DNA of 41,541 bases from NCBI GenBank assembly GCA_046050465.1, contig JBJOPS010000060.1, positions 1 to 41,541 on the forward strand, given 5' to 3'. Below the pieces are notes generated by a model, which did not search any database, was not told the origin of the DNA, and saw nothing but the letters and a program-made list of their open reading frames with translations. Below are positions 38,505 through 41,541 of this stretch, piece by piece (the first letter of the stretch is position 1; every line of letters begins with the position of its first letter). This DNA is from Egaibacter sp046050465. GTDB lineage: Bacteria; Pseudomonadota; Gammaproteobacteria; Burkholderiales; Burkholderiaceae_C. The position numbers and the translations under genes were made by a program.

Positions 38505-39836
38505 ATGTCATCCATGACGCCCCAGGAAATCGTCCTTGAACTGGACAAACATATTGTTGGCCAGCATCAGGCCAAGCGCGCCGTTGCCATTGCCCTGAGA
38601 AACCGCTGGCGCCGGCAGCAGGTCGAGCCCGGCCTCCGAGGTGAAATCACGCCCAAAAACATCCTGATGATTGGCCCCACAGGTGTCGGGAAAACTGAAA
38701 TTGCTCGGCGACTGGCCCGTCTGGCAGATGCACCATTCATCAAGGTGGAGGCGACCAAATTCACGGAAGTTGGCTATGTTGGCAAGGACGTTGACGCCAT
38801 CATCCGCGACCTGGCTGAAATTGCTGTCAAGCAGACACGCGTTGCCGAGATGAAGAAAATGCGCGCGCGCGCAGAAGATGCTGCAGAGGAACGTGTTCTT
38901 GACATTCTTGTTCCGCCCCCCCGCGGTGAATCGGGCACGAGCTCAGGCGAGCAGGGTGAGAGTGCGGCGCGCCAGACGTTTCGCAAGAAATTGCGTGAAG
39001 GCCAACTTGCAGATCGGGAAATTGAAATTGACCTGGCTCAGGCCGCGCCCCAGTTGGAGATCATGGGTCCGGCTGGCATGGAGGAAATGGCCGAGCAGTT
39101 GCGCGGCATGTTTGGGCAGATTGGGCAACAGAAGAAGCAGACACGCAGACTGAAGATTGGTGAGGCGCTCAAACTGCTGATCGACGAAGAAGCGGGCAAG
39201 CTCGTCAATGAAGAAGAAATCAAAACCCATGCCCTGCATGTACTGGAGCAAAACGGCATTGTGTTCATTGATGAAATAGACAAGGTGACTTCGCGCAGTG
39301 AAGGCAGTGGAGCCGAGGTTTCGCGTCAGGGAGTGCAGCGCGATTTGTTGCCTCTCGTTGAAGGCACCACGGTGTCCACCAAATATGGCATGGTCAAGAC
39401 GGACCATATTCTGTTTATCGCATCCGGTGCTTTTCACTTGAGCAAGCCCAGCGACTTGATCCCCGAGTTGCAGGGTCGTTTTCCGATTCGCGTGGAGCTG
39501 CAATCACTGTCTGTGCAGGACTTTGTTGCGATCCTGACACAGACGCATGCGTCTCTGGTCCGACAATACCAGGCTCTGCTGGCGACTGAAAATGTCACCT
39601 TGGCGTTTACGGATGACGGCATCAAACGTCTGGCCCATATTGCCTTCGAGGTGAATGAACGCACCGAAAACATCGGCGCACGCAGGCTGTCTACCGTGAT
39701 GGAGCGTCTGCTGGACGAAGTGAGTTTTGATGCTGCAGGAATGGGCGGTCAAGAGGTTAAGATCGACGCTGGGTATGTGGACGCTCGATTGGGCGAGTTG
39801 AGCCAAGACGACGACCTGTCGCGTTACATTCTGTAA
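38505..39836 (+). CDS. hslU: ATP-dependent unfoldase HslU (ClpY)
   Basis: HslU (443 aa) is the AAA+ unfoldase for HslV. Walker A GPTGVGKT is at 57-64, Walker B FIDEIDKV near residue 256, and the C-terminal tail RYIL docks in HslV. The I-domain (about 110-240) is present and of usual length. It starts 3 bp after hslV and is followed by a 274-bp gap. A weak inverted repeat (GCATCA/TGATGC, 39890-39909) lies in the gap but has no T-run, so a clear terminator was not found. Confidence 0.97.
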   Translation: MSSMTPQEIVLELDKHIVGQHQAKRAVAIALRNRWRRQQVEPGLRGEITPKNILMIGPTGVGKTEIARRLARLADAPFIKVEATKFTEVGYVGKDVDAIIRDLAEIAVKQTRVAEMKKMRARAEDAAEERVLDILVPPPRGESGTSSGEQGESAARQTFRKKLREGQLADREIEIDLAQAAPQLEIMGPAGMEEMAEQLRGMFGQIGQQKKQTRRLKIGEALKLLIDEEAGKLVNEEEIKTHALHVLEQNGIVFIDEIDKVTSRSEGSGAEVSRQGVQRDLLPLVEGTTVSTKYGMVKTDHILFIASGAFHLSKPSDLIPELQGRFPIRVELQSLSVQDFVAILTQTHASLVRQYQALLATENVTLAFTDDGIKRLAHIAFEVNERTENIGARRLSTVMERLLDEVSFDAAGMGGQEVKIDAGYVDARLGELSQDDDLSRYIL

Positions 39837-40004
39837 TCTCCATGAAAGTGATACTCGCCTGACGGGCTGGTGATTTGTGGACTTCTCGAGCATCACATTC
39901 AAATGATGCCGTAAGTGCTTAATCTAGAAGCAAATTTTAAGTTTGACGACTTCTGGATCACTTCTAAGTACTTGATTTCATTATAAAAAAACTTGTAAAC
40001 AAAC

Positions 40005-40032
40005 TTGTGTCGCAGTGAATTGCTGATACAGT
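40005..40032 (+). promoter_or_regulatory. Candidate promoter for mraZ/dcw
   Basis: TTGTGT (40005-40010) and TACAGT (40027-40032) are 16 bp apart. The -10 overlaps the first MraZ repeat, which fits repression. The whole stretch 39910-40080 is AT-rich for this genome, as is common ahead of dcw clusters. Other hexamers nearby do not pair well. Confidence 0.4.
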
Positions 40033-40066
40033 GGAAAAAAGTGCAATTAAGTGGTAATTTCACTTT
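40030..40066 (+). promoter_or_regulatory. MraZ operator: three direct repeats with 10-bp period
   Basis: GTGG at 40031, GTGC at 40041 and GTGG at 40051 recur exactly every 10 bp, each preceded by A, giving the AAGTGG-type repeats bound by MraZ in other bacteria. An inverted AAAGTG (CACTTT at 40061-40066) may add a fourth half-site. It is 45 bp upstream of the mraZ start and overlaps a -10 candidate, implying autorepression of the dcw operon. Confidence 0.75.
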
Positions 40067-40110
40067 GATTCGCCATTTCTCTGCTCGATTTCAACCAAGG
40101 GTCTGCTGCC

Positions 40111-40539
40111 GTGTTTCAAGGAGCTTCGTCTCTCAGTCTGGATGCCAAGGGCCGGCTCTCGGTGCCGACTCGGCATCGTGACATCCTGAGCGCAACGGCA
40201 GCGGGTCAACTCACGATCACCAAACACCCGCACGGTTGCCTGATGGTGTTCCCGCGTCCGGAATGGGAAAAATTCCGTGAACGTATTGCTGCATTGCCCA
40301 TGGCAGCTCAATGGTGGAAGCGAATCTTCCTGGGTAACGCCATGGACGTGGAAATGGATGCGACGGGCCGTGTACTGGTATCGCCCGAGTTACGGGAGGC
40401 GGCCGGAATCTCGAAAGACACGGTACTGCTTGGCATGGGCAACCATTTCGAGTTGTGGGACAAAGATACATATGACACGCTGGAGGCCAAAGCCATGCAG
40501 GGTGAGATGCCGGACGTCTTCAAGGACTTCTCTTTCTGA
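40111..40539 (+). CDS. mraZ: Transcriptional regulator MraZ
   Basis: MraZ (142 aa) has two AbrB-like repeats: SLDAKGRLSVPTRHRD near the start and VEMDATGRVLVSPELRE in the middle. It binds repeats in its own promoter and controls the division and cell-wall cluster. The GTG at 40111 gives the family N-terminus FQGASSLSLD; AAGGG is 9 bp upstream. rsmH follows after 9 bp, as in most dcw clusters. Confidence 0.96.
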   Translation: MFQGASSLSLDAKGRLSVPTRHRDILSATAAGQLTITKHPHGCLMVFPRPEWEKFRERIAALPMAAQWWKRIFLGNAMDVEMDATGRVLVSPELREAAGISKDTVLLGMGNHFELWDKDTYDTLEAKAMQGEMPDVFKDFSF

Positions 40540-40548
40540 GGGGTGGTG

Positions 40549-41496
40549 GTGAGCGCACCATGGAACCACACGACCGTATTGTTGAGCGAGGCTACAGACG
40601 CATTGTTCAACGACCCGGATTCGCACGTGCCTGGCGTGGGCCCGTTGGCCCAGACCTATGTCGATGCGACCTTCGGACGAGGAGGTCATTCCAGGCTCAT
40701 TCTTTCTCGATTGAAACCGCAGGGGCGACTGATAGCCTTCGACAAGGACCCCGATGCGGTAGCGCACGCGGTCAGCATTTCCGATCCCCGATTTTCAATT
40801 CGGCACGAAGGTTTTCGGCATTTGGGCGAATTGCCCGGAGCCAGCGTGGCGGGCATCCTGATGGATCTGGGCGTGAGCTCTCCGCAGATCGACACGCCCG
40901 AGCGGGGTTTCAGTTTCAGGTTCGATGGCCCACTGGACATGCGCATGGATACCACGCGTGGAGTGAGTGTGGCTCAATGGCTGGCGACGGCAGAAGTCAA
41001 GGAAATCGCGGAGGTAATACGTGACTATGGCGAAGAACGGTTTGCTGGGGCCATTGCAAAGGCGGTTGTTGCTCGCCGACAGGAACGGGGCCCAATTTCA
41101 ACCACCACCGAGCTGGCCCAGCTCGTGGCTGACACGGTCAAAACCCGCGAGCCGGGCCAGAACCCTGCAACGCGGACATTTCAGGCTTTTCGGATTTTCA
41201 TCAATGCCGAGCTCGAAGAGCTGCAGCAGGCGCTGGCCGCCGCGCTGAAGGTGCTGCAGCCGGGCGGCCGCCTGGCCGTGATCAGTTTCCACTCGCTGGA
41301 AGACCGCATCGTCAAGCAGTTCATCGCCGCGCATTCGCGCGATGGCTACGACCGCCGCGCGCCTTTTGCGCCACCGAAAGCGATGCGGCTGGAGGCGCTG
41401 GGCCGCGTCAAGCCCAGCGCACAGGAAATCGAGGGCAATCCGCGTTCGCGCAGCGCGGTGATGCGCGTGGCCGAGCGCACCGAGGTGCCTGCATGA
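40549..41496 (+). CDS. rsmH: 16S rRNA (cytosine1402-N4)-methyltransferase RsmH
   Basis: RsmH (formerly MraW, 315 aa) methylates C1402 of 16S rRNA. The SAM motif YVDATFGRGGHSRLIL and the FDKDPDAV segment are near the N-terminus; GILMDLGVSSPQID, RFDGPLDMRMD and LAVISFHSLEDRIVK follow. There are three in-frame GTG codons (40543, 40546, 40549); 40549 is chosen because GAGGGG is 5 bp upstream and SAPWNHTTVLL is like family N-termini. Its stop overlaps the start of ftsL (ATGA). Confidence 0.95.
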   Translation: MSAPWNHTTVLLSEATDALFNDPDSHVPGVGPLAQTYVDATFGRGGHSRLILSRLKPQGRLIAFDKDPDAVAHAVSISDPRFSIRHEGFRHLGELPGASVAGILMDLGVSSPQIDTPERGFSFRFDGPLDMRMDTTRGVSVAQWLATAEVKEIAEVIRDYGEERFAGAIAKAVVARRQERGPISTTTELAQLVADTVKTREPGQNPATRTFQAFRIFINAELEELQQALAAALKVLQPGGRLAVISFHSLEDRIVKQFIAAHSRDGYDRRAPFAPPKAMRLEALGRVKPSAQEIEGNPRSRSAVMRVAERTEVPA

Positions 41497-41541
41497 CCTG
41501 GCCGCTGCGCACGGCTTCCGCCCCCCTGGCTGCCCTGCAGC
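41493..41541 (+). CDS. ftsL: Start of ftsL (cut by the window end)
   Basis: An ATG at 41493 overlaps the rsmH stop and stays open to the end of the window, giving MTWPLRTASAPLAALQ. FtsL is expected directly after rsmH in betaproteobacterial dcw clusters. Only 16 codons are visible, before the membrane helix and leucine zipper, so the call rests on position. Confidence 0.65.
   Translation, partial: MTWPLRTASAPLAALQ

Noticed and set aside
39890..39909. Terminator after hslU
   Set aside because: The 6-bp stem (GCATCA/TGATGC) is weak and has no T-run.
1..41541. CRISPR arrays, prophage, integrative elements and toxin-antitoxin or defence systems
   Set aside because: No regularly spaced repeats, phage structural genes or recognisable defence genes were found; XerC is the chromosomal recombinase by context.

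Overview
The window looks like chromosome of a betaproteobacterium of the Comamonadaceae (Rhodoferax/Polaromonas/Acidovorax type). This rests on gene content and order (accBC-prmA-DUF3426-kinase, histone H1-like gene beside nrdAB, phoH-ybeY opposite ruvAB, pilBCD-coaE-zapD-yacG, dapF-DUF484-xerC, dksA beside hslVU, and the start of the dcw cell-wall cluster). It also rests on a dispersed repeat of a type I recall from that family. No tRNA, rRNA, CRISPR array, prophage or complete IS was found. Almost everything is core metabolism; the unusual material is in the repeats, in two lysine-rich proteins and in a few accessory genes.

Layout. 1-4688 (+): accB (5' end missing), accC, prmA, a DUF3426 zinc-ribbon protein and a PfkB-family kinase. 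4722-9735 (-): H1-like protein with its own terminator, nrdB and nrdA, the last preceded by a promoter overlapped by two NrdR-type boxes. 9843-9979: remnant of an IS5-family element. 9980-13740 (-): phoH, ybeY and an exported glycoside-hydrolase-like protein, divergent from ruvA-ruvB (13807-15544, +). 15636-20203 (-): membrane fatty-acid hydroxylase family protein, histidine phosphatase, DUF4136 lipoprotein, ttcA, folB and a pteridine-reductase-like SDR. 20225-23060 (+): MidA-type methyltransferase, DUF2905 protein, cupin and ROK kinase. 23264-28745 (+): type IV pilus genes pilB, pilC and pilD, then coaE, zapD and yacG. 28752-30422 (-): a Nudix plus metallo-beta-lactamase fusion. 30474-30824: a 351-bp imperfect palindrome. 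30871-34804 (+): dapF, DUF484, xerC and a His-rich CobW/COG0523 GTPase. 35012-39836 (+): a DksA homologue with a histone-like N-terminal extension, a STAS-domain protein and hslVU. 40111-41541 (+): mraZ, rsmH and the first codons of ftsL, behind a three-repeat MraZ-type operator.

The most interesting structure is a 56-bp repeat family (12750-12805, 15564-15619, 29207-29262, 31318-31373, with a 66-bp variant at 19994-20059). Every copy ends in a 17-nt hairpin, GCTAY-N7-RTAGC or near it, and the closing base pair covaries between copies. Three copies lie inside coding genes (the SDR, the Nudix-MBL fusion and dapF), are read in different frames or strands, and contain no stop in the frame used. 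A fourth supplies the stop codon of phoH. This resembles the principle of Rickettsia palindromic elements, but here in a betaproteobacterium and in housekeeping enzymes.

Limits: all calls come from reading the sequence. Family names rest on recognised motifs, not searches, and start codons were chosen by Shine-Dalgarno spacing, overlap with the upstream gene and remembered family N-termini.
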